Positions 42,244 to 49,923 of a stretch of DNA of 64,000 nt are shown here, piece by piece (the stretch's first letter is position 1; each line of letters starts with the position of its first letter). The DNA comes from an uncultured Oscillospiraceae bacterium. Lineage in GTDB: Bacteria > Bacillota > Clostridia > Oscillospirales > Oscillospiraceae. The DNA lies in assembly GCA_934573735.1 (NCBI GenBank), contig CAKTMC010000008.1:1-64000 (forward strand), written 5' to 3'. The position numbers were made by a program, and so were the translations under genes. The notes beneath the pieces are model-generated. The model did not search any database and was not told the DNA's origin. It saw nothing but the letters and a program-made list of their open reading frames with translations.

Positions 42244-43551
42244 TTATGCGACAAGGCCGAGCGCCTGGGGAATGCACATGGTGAGCCAAGGCACATAGGT
42301 GACAAGCAGCAGGGCTATGAGAATGACGATGAAGAAGGGCATCAGCATTTTGATGATCTGCTCTATCTTGACCTGCTGTACGCGGCAGCCGGCAAACAGG
42401 ATAGCGCCGACCGGGGGAGTCAGGGTACCGACGCAGAGGTTCATGACCATCATAAGGCCGAAGTGAACCGCGCTCATGCCCCAGGTCTGGACGATGGGCA
42501 GGAATATCGGGGTGAATATCAGCACTGCGGGGGTCGGGTCCATGAAGCAGCCGACGATGAGCAGGATGATGTTCATGATGAGCAGGATGATGTACTTGTT
42601 GCTTGTGAAGCCAAGCAGTGCGTTTGCAACGAGTGCGGGGATATGGGTGTAGCTCATGACGTAGCCCATGATACCGGAGACGCAGACCAGATACTCGATA
42701 ACGGCAGTGGTCTTGACGCTGCTCCAGAGGATCTTGGGCAGATCCTTAACGGTGATGTTGCGGTAGATAAGGCTTATGACCAGGGAGTAGAGCACTGCGA
42801 TAGCGGAGCCCTCGGTCGCGGTGAAGATGCCGCCGAGGATACCGCCGATAACGACGACTATCATAAGCAGGCTCGGGATGCCGTCCCAGAGGGTCTTCAT
42901 GACGAACTTGAAGTTATAGTGCTCGGTGCTGACGTAGCCGCGTCTCTTTGCCATGATGCCGGCGACTATCATGCAGCCGAGACCCCAGATGATGCCGGGG
43001 ATGTAGCCTGCCATGAAGAGCGCGGCGATGGAGACGGAGCCTGCGACGGTGGAGTAGACTATCATGATGTTGCTGGGGGGTATCATCATGCCGGTCGGGC
43101 CGGAGGCGATGTTGCAGACGGCGATGTATTCATCGGAGTAGCCATCCTCCTTCTCCAGAGGTCCGAGGATGCCGCCCATTGCAACGGCAGCTGCAACGCC
43201 GGAGCCGGACATTGCGCCGAAGAGCATATTGGCAACGATGTTGGTCTGAGCGAGCGCACCGGGGAGACGGTGAGCGACGAGCTTTGCGCAGCCGACCAGA
43301 CGGCGCGCTATACCGCCGGAGTTCATGATATTGCCGGCGAGGACGAAGAATGGTATGGCCAGCAGCGAGAAGGAGTTGACGCTCTGGAACATCTTCTGTG
43401 CGGAGATGGTGAGGAAGCCCTGGTTAGGCATGATAACGAACAGTGCCGCGGCGCTGCCGAGACCGATGCTGAGACCGATGGGAAATCCGAATGCGAGAGT
43501 AACAAAGATAATGGCGATCATCAAGATGCCTGCGATTGCTGTAACTGTCAT
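42244..43551 (-). CDS. dctM: TRAP transporter large permease DctM
   Basis: 435 residues with about 12 membrane segments. DctM/SiaM type, with the typical GxPIGLSIGLGSA start, GSGVAAAVAMGGILGPLEKEDGY and GPTGMMIPPSN motifs. It imports sugar acids with Na+ together with DctQ and the DctP binding protein. The conserved IPPSN region and the paired repeats are intact. It lies 16 bp after dctQ and 18 bp before kduI. GGAGG is present upstream of its ATG. Confidence 0.93.
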   Translation of the reverse strand: MTVTAIAGILMIAIIFVTLAFGFPIGLSIGLGSAAALFVIMPNQGFLTISAQKMFQSVNSFSLLAIPFFVLAGNIMNSGGIARRLVGCAKLVAHRLPGALAQTNIVANMLFGAMSGSGVAAAVAMGGILGPLEKEDGYSDEYIAVCNIASGPTGMMIPPSNIMIVYSTVAGSVSIAALFMAGYIPGIIWGLGCMIVAGIMAKRRGYVSTEHYNFKFVMKTLWDGIPSLLMIVVVIGGILGGIFTATEGSAIAVLYSLVISLIYRNITVKDLPKILWSSVKTTAVIEYLVCVSGIMGYVMSYTHIPALVANALLGFTSNKYIILLIMNIILLIVGCFMDPTPAVLIFTPIFLPIVQTWGMSAVHFGLMMVMNLCVGTLTPPVGAILFAGCRVQQVKIEQIIKMLMPFFIVILIALLLVTYVPWLTMCIPQALGLVA

Positions 43552-43567
43552 GTCTTTCTACCTCCTG

Positions 43568-44089
43568 TCATGCGGTTCCGGACAGCTCATCACCGTGGGT
43601 TCTCGTGCCCTTGGTGTAGTTGCTTATGGCACGGGCACAGTTATATACCGCGTAGTAGAGGGTGATAATTCCGGTGAAGGGAACGGAGGCGTAAAGGACT
43701 GCCTTGGAAACGTGCAGAGACGGGTCTACCTGAAGCGCCTGCTTTGCGGTGTAGAGCCAGCCGCCCCATACGCAGATGAGGACGATGAAGGCGAAAAGGC
43801 AGATGTTGGTGATGACCTCGACGATCATGTACATCTTGGGGGAAAAGTGGTCTTTAAATATATCAATAGTGAGATGCTCGCGGCTGCCGTAAACGTAGGC
43901 GCTGCCGAACATGATCATCCAAACGAAAAGATACTGGGAAAGGGGCTCGGAAATGGCGCTGGGGGAATGGAAAAGATATCTGGTGATTACCTGATAGCAG
44001 ACGAGCACGCTCATCACGCCGAGGGTAACGGTGCCAAGAACCTCAAGGACTTTGTCAACGACAAATTTTATTTTATCAAATATTCTCAC
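43568..44089 (-). CDS. dctQ: TRAP transporter small permease DctQ
   Basis: 173 residues with four membrane segments. TRAP DctQ subunit: conserved LGVMSVLVCYQVITRYLF followed by SEPLSQYLFVWMIMFGSAY and REHLTIDIF. It stabilises and assists DctM. It lies 75 bp after dctP, beyond a hairpin at 44117, and 16 bp before dctM. Confidence 0.9.
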   Translation of the reverse strand: MRIFDKIKFVVDKVLEVLGTVTLGVMSVLVCYQVITRYLFHSPSAISEPLSQYLFVWMIMFGSAYVYGSREHLTIDIFKDHFSPKMYMIVEVITNICLFAFIVLICVWGGWLYTAKQALQVDPSLHVSKAVLYASVPFTGIITLYYAVYNCARAISNYTKGTRTHGDELSGTA

Positions 44090-44116
44090 GGAGTAGCCTC
44101 CCTCTGGCTTTTTGAA

Positions 44117-44145
44117 AACGGTCCACAGACTTGCTGTGGACCGTT
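44117..44145 (-). terminator. Attenuator-like hairpin between dctP and dctQ
   Basis: Stem AACGGTCCACAG / CTGTGGACCGTT with a 5-nt loop; on the minus strand it is followed by TTCAAAAAG, a weak T-run. It probably reduces transcription into dctQM relative to dctP. Confidence 0.65.
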
Positions 44146-44164
44146 ATAATGCGGAACTTATAAA

Positions 44165-45238
44165 TTAGCGCTCGGAAACGATTGCCTCGTAGACGGACTT
44201 GGTCATGTCGGTCTTGTTAGCGACGGAGTTGATGAGATCCTGGCAGAGAGCCTGGAATGCGGGGACGTCAGCGTCGGAGAAGATAACGCCCTTCTCGGCT
44301 GCCTTTGCTTCATAGTCGGAGCGGAGCTGTGCGCAGAGGTCGAACATGTAAGCGATGGAGTCGGCAGCGCACTTCTTGAGAGCAGCCTGATCCTCGGGGG
44401 ACATGGAGTCAAAGACCTTTGCGTTGATGCAGAGCTCATCGGGGATCATGAGGTGGCCGGTTCTGTTGTAGTAGGGAGCAACTTCGTACTGAACGAGGTC
44501 AACGTAGGTGATGATGTTGTTCTCAGCACCGTCAAGGGTACCGGTCTGGATTGCGGAGTAAACGTCGCCCTGAGCCATTGCAAGGCCAACGCCGCCCATT
44601 GCGTTAAGCATGGAGATGCAGGTGTCGGAGCCCATAACGCGGATCTTCATGCCCTTGAGCTCTTCGGGAGTGGTGACAGCCTTGTCACGGGTGTAGAGGT
44701 TGCGTGCGCCGAGGGAGTATGCGGAGAGAACGACGAAGCCGTGGTCACGGGTGGTGGCGAAGAGGTCATCCAGCTTACCGGACTCGAAAACCTTCTGCTG
44801 GTGCTCGATGCTGTCGTAAACGTAGGGGGTGCCGAGGATAGCGAAGTCAGGGCAGTAGGTCTCGATGATGGGGTTTGCAACGAGGGTCATGTCGAGAGCG
44901 TCCATGGTGCACTGCTCAAGAGTCTGCTGCTGGTCGCCGAGCTGAGCATCGGGGTAAACCTCGATGGAGTAACGGCCTTCGGTAGCATCGTACAGGTCAT
45001 CGCTGAGCTTCTGCAGGGTCTTTGCCTCAGGGTTGTCGATGGTCTGGTTGAATGCGCACTTGAGAACGGTCTTGCCGACCTTTGCGCCGTCGTTTTCTGC
45101 TGCGTTGTCAGCAGGCTGCTTGTTTTCTGCGGGGGTGCTGCCGTTTGCGTTGTCGTTTGCAATGCCGCCGCAGGCGCACAGTGCGAATACCATGCAGAGA
45201 GCGAGGAGCATTGCGATGACGGATTTCATGTTTTTCAT
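44165..45238 (-). CDS. dctP: TRAP transporter binding lipoprotein DctP
   Basis: 357 residues. Lipoprotein signal with lipobox LCACGG, an Asn/Glu-rich linker and a DctP-type sugar-acid binding domain with the conserved EVYPDAQLGDQQQTLEQ, TPEELKGMKIRVM and GTLDGAENNIITY (the Arg that holds the carboxylate is in KIRVM). In TRAP families near kduI, the usual ligands are hexuronates or their unsaturated derivatives. It is the first gene of the dctPQM-kduI operon. GGAGG precedes ATG. An operator lies about 150 bp upstream at 45385-45396. Confidence 0.92.
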   Translation of the reverse strand: MKNMKSVIAMLLALCMVFALCACGGIANDNANGSTPAENKQPADNAAENDGAKVGKTVLKCAFNQTIDNPEAKTLQKLSDDLYDATEGRYSIEVYPDAQLGDQQQTLEQCTMDALDMTLVANPIIETYCPDFAILGTPYVYDSIEHQQKVFESGKLDDLFATTRDHGFVVLSAYSLGARNLYTRDKAVTTPEELKGMKIRVMGSDTCISMLNAMGGVGLAMAQGDVYSAIQTGTLDGAENNIITYVDLVQYEVAPYYNRTGHLMIPDELCINAKVFDSMSPEDQAALKKCAADSIAYMFDLCAQLRSDYEAKAAEKGVIFSDADVPAFQALCQDLINSVANKTDMTKSVYEAIVSER

Positions 45239-45384
45239 TATTTTCCCTCCATAATGATTTTTAATTATATACAGGCAGATATTGCTGCCGGTAATACGGA
45301 TTATCGTGAAACTGCTGCCGGTGCAGCGGCTTTTTCACTTTCCTGAGTCAAGCCCTTGGAGCATTCGTCAAGGTAACGGTTTCG

Positions 45385-45396
45385 TTAACCGGTTTA
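45385..45396. promoter_or_regulatory. LacI-type operator upstream of dctP
   Basis: TTAACCGGTTTA, sharing the AACCGGTT core with the operators at 40614 and 46536. An adjacent second palindrome GTAACGGTTTCGTTAAC lies at about 45373-45389. It sits between dctP and the LacI gene end. Confidence 0.7.
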
Positions 45397-45408
45397 GTTT
45401 TTTCCCCT

Positions 45409-45440
45409 AAAATAATTCCTCTAAAGCGAGGAATTATTTT
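45409..45440. terminator. Bidirectional terminator after LacI gene
   Basis: Stem AAAATAATTCCTC / GAGGAATTATTTT with a 6-nt loop, at the end of the minus-strand LacI gene. Confidence 0.8.
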
Positions 45441-46476
45441 AGCTATCCGTTTCGGCGGGGGTAGAATCTCTGATTATAATAGAAGAGGACACAAGCTCCT
45501 CAGCCGGAGTCTCGTCGGCGTCGCCGTTCATTTTTCTGAGCAGCAGTCTTGCAGACCTTGCGCCGATATCCACCGAGTCAAATACGACTGCGGTTATTCC
45601 CGGATCGGATATTTGCAGCCAGTCCCAGTCGTCGAAGGTGCAGAGTCCGAAGTCTCTGCCGGGCCTGATGCCGAGTGCCTTCATCGAGGTGAGTATGCGC
45701 TGAGCGGTGGTACCGTTTGAGGTGAGCACTGCGATGCGCTCCTCAGGGTGCTTTGCTCGGAAGACCTTCAGCCCCTCAACGCCGCTTTTGGAGGACTCGC
45801 AGTCTATCTCGTAAATCTCCGGCTCCATGCCAAGCTCCCTGACGGCCTCGGTGTAGCCGAGACAACGGAGCTTTCTGGGCGATATCTCCCCCATCGTCTC
45901 CGAGAAGAAGGCCACATGCTTGTAGCCTCGTGAGAACAGAAGGCGCGTACATTCTGCCGCCATCTTCTGACTTTCGCTGCATACCGTATCTATAAGCCCC
46001 GACTTCATCAGCGGTCTGTCCGCCAGAACCAGCGGAACGCCGCGAGCCTGAAGCTCCAGGAGATACTCGTCATTGCCGCCGCAGGTGTTGACTATAAGCC
46101 CGTCCACCCGGTTGTCAAGGAAGCCTCGAAGCGCCCTTTTCTCCCTGCGGGGGGACTCGCGGCTGTCGGCAAAGAGAACCTGGTATCCGGACTCCTCGCA
46201 CACCGAGGTAATACCCTTGAGCAGCAGCGCCGAGAAGGGGCTGCTCACATCTCCGATAACACAGCCGATAAGCATCGTCCTGCTGGACTTGAGCCGCTGC
46301 GCCGAACGGTCGGGGTGATAGTTGAGCTCCTTTATCGCCGCTGCGATCTTCTCCTTCGTCTCCGCCGACATGTTCTCGTACTTTCCGTTCAGGAAACGCG
46401 ATATTGTAGTTTTTGAAACGCCGCAGTAGCTTGCGACCTGATTGATGGTTAATTTCTTTTCAGATTGGCTATCCAT
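45439..46476 (-). CDS. LacI family regulator of the hexuronate genes
   Basis: 345 residues. HTH at residues 9-30 (LTINQVASYCGVSKTTISRFLN), hinge helix HPDRSAQRLKSSRTMLIG and a periplasmic-binding-like domain (about 70-345) with FGLCTFDDWDWLQISDPG near the C-terminus. Its own promoter carries the AACCGGTT operator over the -35 (46509-46548), so it is autoregulated. The same site occurs before dctP and between eda and the 40640 gene, so it most likely represses the uptake and KDG-KDPG genes until a uronate-derived inducer binds. It fits KdgR-like regulators of Clostridia, although I name no specific one. Confidence 0.88.
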   Translation of the reverse strand: MDSQSEKKLTINQVASYCGVSKTTISRFLNGKYENMSAETKEKIAAAIKELNYHPDRSAQRLKSSRTMLIGCVIGDVSSPFSALLLKGITSVCEESGYQVLFADSRESPRREKRALRGFLDNRVDGLIVNTCGGNDEYLLELQARGVPLVLADRPLMKSGLIDTVCSESQKMAAECTRLLFSRGYKHVAFFSETMGEISPRKLRCLGYTEAVRELGMEPEIYEIDCESSKSGVEGLKVFRAKHPEERIAVLTSNGTTAQRILTSMKALGIRPGRDFGLCTFDDWDWLQISDPGITAVVFDSVDIGARSARLLLRKMNGDADETPAEELVSSSIIIRDSTPAETDS

Positions 46477-46508
46477 TACTTATCACTTAATTCATATTTC
46501 TGTAATAA

Positions 46509-46548
46509 AATTTAGCACGAATTTTGCAGTTTGTCAACCGGTTTCCAA
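46509..46548 (-). promoter_or_regulatory. Autoregulated promoter of the LacI gene
   Basis: Minus strand: -35 TTGACA (46537-46532), 17-nt spacer, -10 TAAATT (46514-46509). The operator core AACCGGTT (46536-46543) overlaps the -35 (GGAAACCGGTTGACA), so repressor binding would block polymerase. Confidence 0.75.
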
Positions 46549-46604
46549 ACACATTCTTATCGTGATTGTTAACGGAAAATCAAGCTCATTTTTTTGCACT
46601 TTTC

Positions 46605-46637
46605 ACAAAACGACCCCGAATGTCATAATTCGGGGTC
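46605..46637 (-). terminator. Terminator of the SWIM protein gene
   Basis: Stem GACCCCGAAT / ATTCGGGGTC; on the minus strand it is followed by GTTTTGTG. Confidence 0.65.
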
Positions 46638-46686
46638 AAAAATGTCTATTTAAGGGCGAGGGCAGGTTTACATAACGTAAGCTGGC

Positions 46687-47151
46687 TCAATAATAGTCGT
46701 ACAGTCCGTTTTCCACGACGAATTTTTCGTACTGCCAATCAGGGCCGTCAAACAAGAGTCTCAAGAGCGCGCTCTTCAAATCGTCCTCACTCAAATTATC
46801 TACGAAATCGCACACCTTGTCATATATTTCTTCCTCAAGTCTCTCCTCTTCCTCCTGAGGCTTTACTACATTCTCATAAAAATTCTCAGCCACCTGCGGA
46901 AGGGCGGCAAAGTAGGTCGCCACAAGATGCTTGCAGATAATTCTCTTCCCCGCTGCATGGGGACAATTGCACCTTGAGCTTCTCGGATGGTCAATATGGA
47001 GCTCGACAGAATAAGCGTGCGCTGAGTTGCCGCGAACCTCCGAGGTGAAAACGTTCTCATCCTGCTTCTCAAGCTTAATGACCCGATTTTCCGTATAATA
47101 GCTGTAGCCTCTCCACCGGGAAGCCGCGCTTGCACAATCCAAAATTCCCAT
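46687..47151 (-). CDS. SWIM zinc finger protein
   Basis: 154 residues. The SWIM signature CNCPHAAGKRIICKHLVA (about residues 60-77) fits CxCx(n)CxH. SWIM domains bind zinc and are found in proteins that touch DNA or other proteins, often beside SNF2-type helicases; no such helicase is here. The C-terminal half is acidic and helical (VVKPQEEEERLEEEIYDKVCDF). An in-frame alternative start lies eight bases upstream. It stands alone between the LacI gene and a plus-strand DUF2284 gene. Function unknown. Confidence 0.8.
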   Translation of the reverse strand: MGILDCASAASRWRGYSYYTENRVIKLEKQDENVFTSEVRGNSAHAYSVELHIDHPRSSRCNCPHAAGKRIICKHLVATYFAALPQVAENFYENVVKPQEEEERLEEEIYDKVCDFVDNLSEDDLKSALLRLLFDGPDWQYEKFVVENGLYDYY

Positions 47152-47415
47152 TTCAGCACCTCATATTTTATTTTCGAGCATTAGGCGGGTGATTTGTGTT
47201 GTATAATATATCTCTATATTTAATTTTATCAGACTAAGCCGAAAAATCAAGAAAAAACTTGCTGAATGCGGGTATTTTTCGCTATTCCTGCCCGCTTTAT
47301 CACAAGAGCGGGGAAATGAAAAGCCCGCTATGCGGGCTCAAGCAAAAAAAGACTGTACATTTGAAGCAAAATATTGCATACTAAGCGTACACACAAGAGA
47401 ATTTAGGAGGAACAC

Positions 47416-47982
47416 ATGATAAACGCTTCACTTGTCGATATAGCAATAGAATGCGGTGCAAGCAGGGCAGAGCACATCGAGCCCTCGCGGCTCGTTACCT
47501 CGGCGGTCTTTCGCTCATACTGCGAGGATAATGTCTGCGGCTTTTACGGCAAGTGCTGGTCGTGCCCACCGGACATAGGCGATATCGAGGCCTTGCAGGC
47601 GGAGCTCAGGCGCTATGAGCATATTCTGCTTTACCAGCAAATATCGCAGGTCAAGGACTACTCGGACGCGGAGAGCATGGACGCCGCGGGAGCAAGCTTT
47701 TCGGACCTTTCGCAAGGGCTGCACGTCCGCCTTCGAGAGCTTTTCGCAAAGCCCTTTCTGCATCTGGGCGGCTCCTGCCGGCTGTGCCCCGAGTGTACAA
47801 AGCTCGTTGACGAGCCGTGCAGATACCCCGAAAAAATGATACCCTCGCTCTCGGCATACGGAGTTGACGTGTGCAAAAGCTGCGAGGGAAGCTCGCTTCA
47901 ATACTCTGGAGGAGCTCAAGAAGCTCGACGCCTCCAAGGTCAGACCCGGCGAGTGGGGCGCACAGGAGATACCCAGCTTTGA
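47416..47982 (+). CDS. DUF2284 metal-binding protein, C-terminus lost
   Basis: Recognisable DUF2284 up to about residue 162: CEDNVCGFYGKCWSCPPDIG with several Cys at about 40-56 and CRLCPECTKLVDEPCRYPEKMIPSLSAYGVDV at about 119-150. The family normally continues for some 30 residues with a conserved hydrophobic tail. Here the frame changes after CEGSSLQY into unrelated sequence (SGGAQEARRLQGQ) that is the out-of-frame reading of the GDPD fragment. The gene thus appears fused by deletion to the next one. GGAGG precedes ATG. Function of the family unknown. Confidence 0.75.
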   Translation: MINASLVDIAIECGASRAEHIEPSRLVTSAVFRSYCEDNVCGFYGKCWSCPPDIGDIEALQAELRRYEHILLYQQISQVKDYSDAESMDAAGASFSDLSQGLHVRLRELFAKPFLHLGGSCRLCPECTKLVDEPCRYPEKMIPSLSAYGVDVCKSCEGSSLQYSGGAQEARRLQGQTRRVGRTGDTQL

Positions 47983-48430
47983 CGAGTTCTGCGAATGGCT
48001 TGCAAGCGTTGATATCGTTGCAAACGTGGAGCTTAAAACCAGCATTATTTACTATCCCGAGATCGAGCGCAAGTGCGTTGAGATAATTCGCAAGCACGGT
48101 GTTGAGAATAAAATTCTCTTCTCGTCCTTCAATCACATCTCCATGCTGCGCGTCAAGGAGCTTGCTCCCGAGATACCGAGAGGCGCTCTTGTCGAGATAG
48201 AGGGGCTTATGTATGCCGGATACTACTGCCAGCAGAACGATATACAGTTTTATCATCCGGACTTCTGCCTGCTCAGCAAGGAGGCCGTCGAGGAGTGCAA
48301 GGAGCACGGCGTCGGCATAAACGTCTGGACGGTCAATGACCTCGACTCCTTTGAAAAGCTTGTGGAGTGGGGCGTTGAGGGCATAATCACCAATTACCCC
48401 GCAGTTCCCTACGGCTGGCTCAACAGATAA
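47864..48430 (+). pseudogene. GDPD-type phosphodiesterase, N-terminus lost
   Basis: The frame from about 47893 reads RFNTLEELKKLDAS, then VDIVANVELKTSI, KILFSSFNHISMLRV, GALVEIEGLMYA and VGINVWTVNDLDSFEKLVEWGVEGIITNYPAV. These match the middle and C-terminal part of glycerophosphodiester phosphodiesterases. The N-terminal third, with HRGxxxxxPENT and the first metal ligands, is missing. The only start options (TTG 47864) lie in the DUF2284 coding region. It is therefore a truncated gene joined to the truncated DUF2284 gene. Probably inactive. Confidence 0.75.
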
Positions 48431-48441
48431 AAAGCTAAAAC

Positions 48442-48656
48442 ATGACCGTCGGCTCAGCCGGCGGTCATCAGCCTGTAGACAAAGCTGTCGGCAGTGTATA
48501 AAATTCACATGGGGAGAGTGCAGAGAGGGGACGGGAGTCCCCTTTCTGCGTTCAATACGACCTTATTCAGGAGTGTTTTTGAATACTCCTGAATAAGTTT
48601 TCAAGGCGTCGAACTTTGTCGATGCCTTGATGACCGCCGGCTCAGCCGGCGGTCAT
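48442..48656 (+). repeat. Repeat E copy 3, flanked by duplicated hairpin
   Basis: A 161-bp body (48469-48629) lies between 27-bp hairpins at 48442-48468 and 48630-48656 (ATGACCG, GGCTCAGCC, GGTCAT). They differ at one base. The body matches 12660-12819 in sequence, order and length, including all three internal stems. The hairpin is unrelated to the one around copy 1, so it is a locus-specific duplication of the local terminator. Confidence 0.85.
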
Positions 48657-48678
48657 TCCTTTGCAGTATAAAAGACGT

Positions 48679-48715
48679 AAAAAATCGCCGCAAGCTTTGT
48701 ATCGCTTGCGACGAG
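48679..48715 (-). terminator. Terminator of tRNA-Glu(TTC)
   Basis: Stem TCGCCGCAAGC / GCTTGCGACGA, followed on the minus strand by TTTTTTACG. Confidence 0.75.
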
Positions 48716-48716
48716 G

Positions 48717-48791
48717 TGGTGACCCGTACGGGAATCGAACCCATGTTACCGCCGTGAAAGGGCGGTGTCTTAACCGCTTGACCAACGGGCC
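48717..48791 (-). tRNA. tRNA-Glu (anticodon TTC)
   Basis: A 75-nt cloverleaf with acceptor GGCCCGT, anticodon loop CTTTCAC, T-loop GTTCGATTC and encoded CCA. It is the TTC partner of the CTC tRNA-Glu at 92. Confidence 0.95.
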
Positions 48792-48796
48792 TTATA

Positions 48797-48831
48797 TTAA
48801 AGGCGCAGTGAAATGTTTCGCTGCGCCTCGT
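48797..48831 (-). terminator. Hairpin between two tRNAs
   Basis: Stem AAAGGCGCAG / CTGCGCCT; on the minus strand it ends CCTTTAATA, a weak T-run after the tRNA-Met gene. Confidence 0.6.
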
Positions 48832-48832
48832 T

Positions 48833-48909
48833 TGGTAGCGGCACCTGGATTCGAACCGGGGACACTTCGGGTATGAACCGAATGCTCTGGCCAACTGAGC
48901 TATGCCGCC
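48833..48909 (-). tRNA. tRNA-Met, elongator (anticodon CAT)
   Basis: A 77-nt cloverleaf with acceptor GGCGGCA / TGCCGCT, anticodon loop TTCATAC and encoded CCA. The fully paired acceptor end excludes initiator tRNA; the TTCATAC loop is like Firmicutes elongator tRNA-Met. Confidence 0.9.
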
Positions 48910-48999
48910 ATATGCTTCAAACAGCAATAAGAATTATAGCAAAACAATGCTCAGTTGTCAACAGAAATTTTTAATTTATTTTTCGTTATTTTTTGATTT

Positions 49000-49797
49000 T
49001 TATGCGGGCAGATATCCTATCGGATCTACCGGCACTCCGCTGACGCTTATCGCAAAGTGCAGGTGAGTGCCCTGACCGATCTCACATATGGCAGTCGTGC
49101 CAACGGAGCCGATAACTGCGCCCGCCGCGACCCAGTCGCCGACATTTACGGCGGGTACGTCGGCAAGATTTGCGTATATCGTCTTTACGCCGTCGCCATG
49201 GTCGATGGTCACCACCGTGCCGAAAAGCGGGTCTGCGGTGATGCTCTCAACGCTGCCCTCGCGCGCTGCGACCACGGTGCTGCCGAGCGGAGCCATGATA
49301 TCAAGCCCCGCGTGAGTGCGCCAGTCGCGCATGGTCACGTCATAGCTCAGCTCATCGACGCTGTACATACGCTCAAGCTCACCGCTGAGCGGCCAGACGT
49401 ACATGGGAGCTGCGACCTCCATAACGTCGCCCTCGCGCCAGACCTCGACCGCCTCAAAGTCCTCATCGCTCACCGTCTCGTTTATGCCCTCGGCGCTTAT
49501 CTCCGGCGCCTCGTCAAATACCGGGGCGCTCTCGATAATATCCTCCTCGGACGGACTGAACACCGGCACGCTCGGAGCCGGGGGCAGAGTCTCGGCGGGG
49601 ACGATGACCGTCTCGACGCGCTTGCTGCCCATGCTGACATTATTTCTTACCGGAGCATCTTTTTTCATAGCCACATCTCCTGCCGCCATCATCCACGCGG
49701 AAACTCCGATGACTGCGGCGCACAGGAAAAGGACTATGTAAAAGCCCTTGCCCGTGAAAAATCCCTCCAGCTTCCTGCCGGAGCCATTGCTGCTCAT
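49000..49797 (-). CDS. M23 metallopeptidase-like membrane protein
   Basis: 265 residues. One membrane segment (about 18-38), a Glu/Pro-rich linker and a C-terminal LytM/M23 domain (about 130-262) with HAGLDIMAPLGSTV (first His/Asp pair) and GTHLHFAISV (HxH). The motifs look intact, so peptidoglycan hydrolase activity is possible. The topology and length resemble SpoIIQ-type proteins of Clostridia, which in the forespore pair with SpoIIIAH; no spoIIIA genes are here, so this stays a guess. GGAGG precedes the start on the minus strand. Confidence 0.8.
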   Translation of the reverse strand: MSSNGSGRKLEGFFTGKGFYIVLFLCAAVIGVSAWMMAAGDVAMKKDAPVRNNVSMGSKRVETVIVPAETLPPAPSVPVFSPSEEDIIESAPVFDEAPEISAEGINETVSDEDFEAVEVWREGDVMEVAAPMYVWPLSGELERMYSVDELSYDVTMRDWRTHAGLDIMAPLGSTVVAAREGSVESITADPLFGTVVTIDHGDGVKTIYANLADVPAVNVGDWVAAGAVIGSVGTTAICEIGQGTHLHFAISVSGVPVDPIGYLPA

Positions 49798-49885
49798 AGT
49801 ATCAACCTCCGTTGCAATAATAGGTTTACGTCCCTATTCTTGCCTGCACGGAGGGAATATATACGCTCAGATAAAAAATGGGAGC

Positions 49886-49912
49886 AAAAAAGTCCCCCTC
49901 GGGGGACTTTTT
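49886..49912. terminator. Bidirectional intrinsic terminator
   Basis: Stem AAAAAGTCCCCC / GGGGGACTTTTT with a 2-nt loop, downstream of the minus-strand M3 peptidase gene. Confidence 0.9.
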
Positions 49913-49923
49913 ACAAGCTGATA

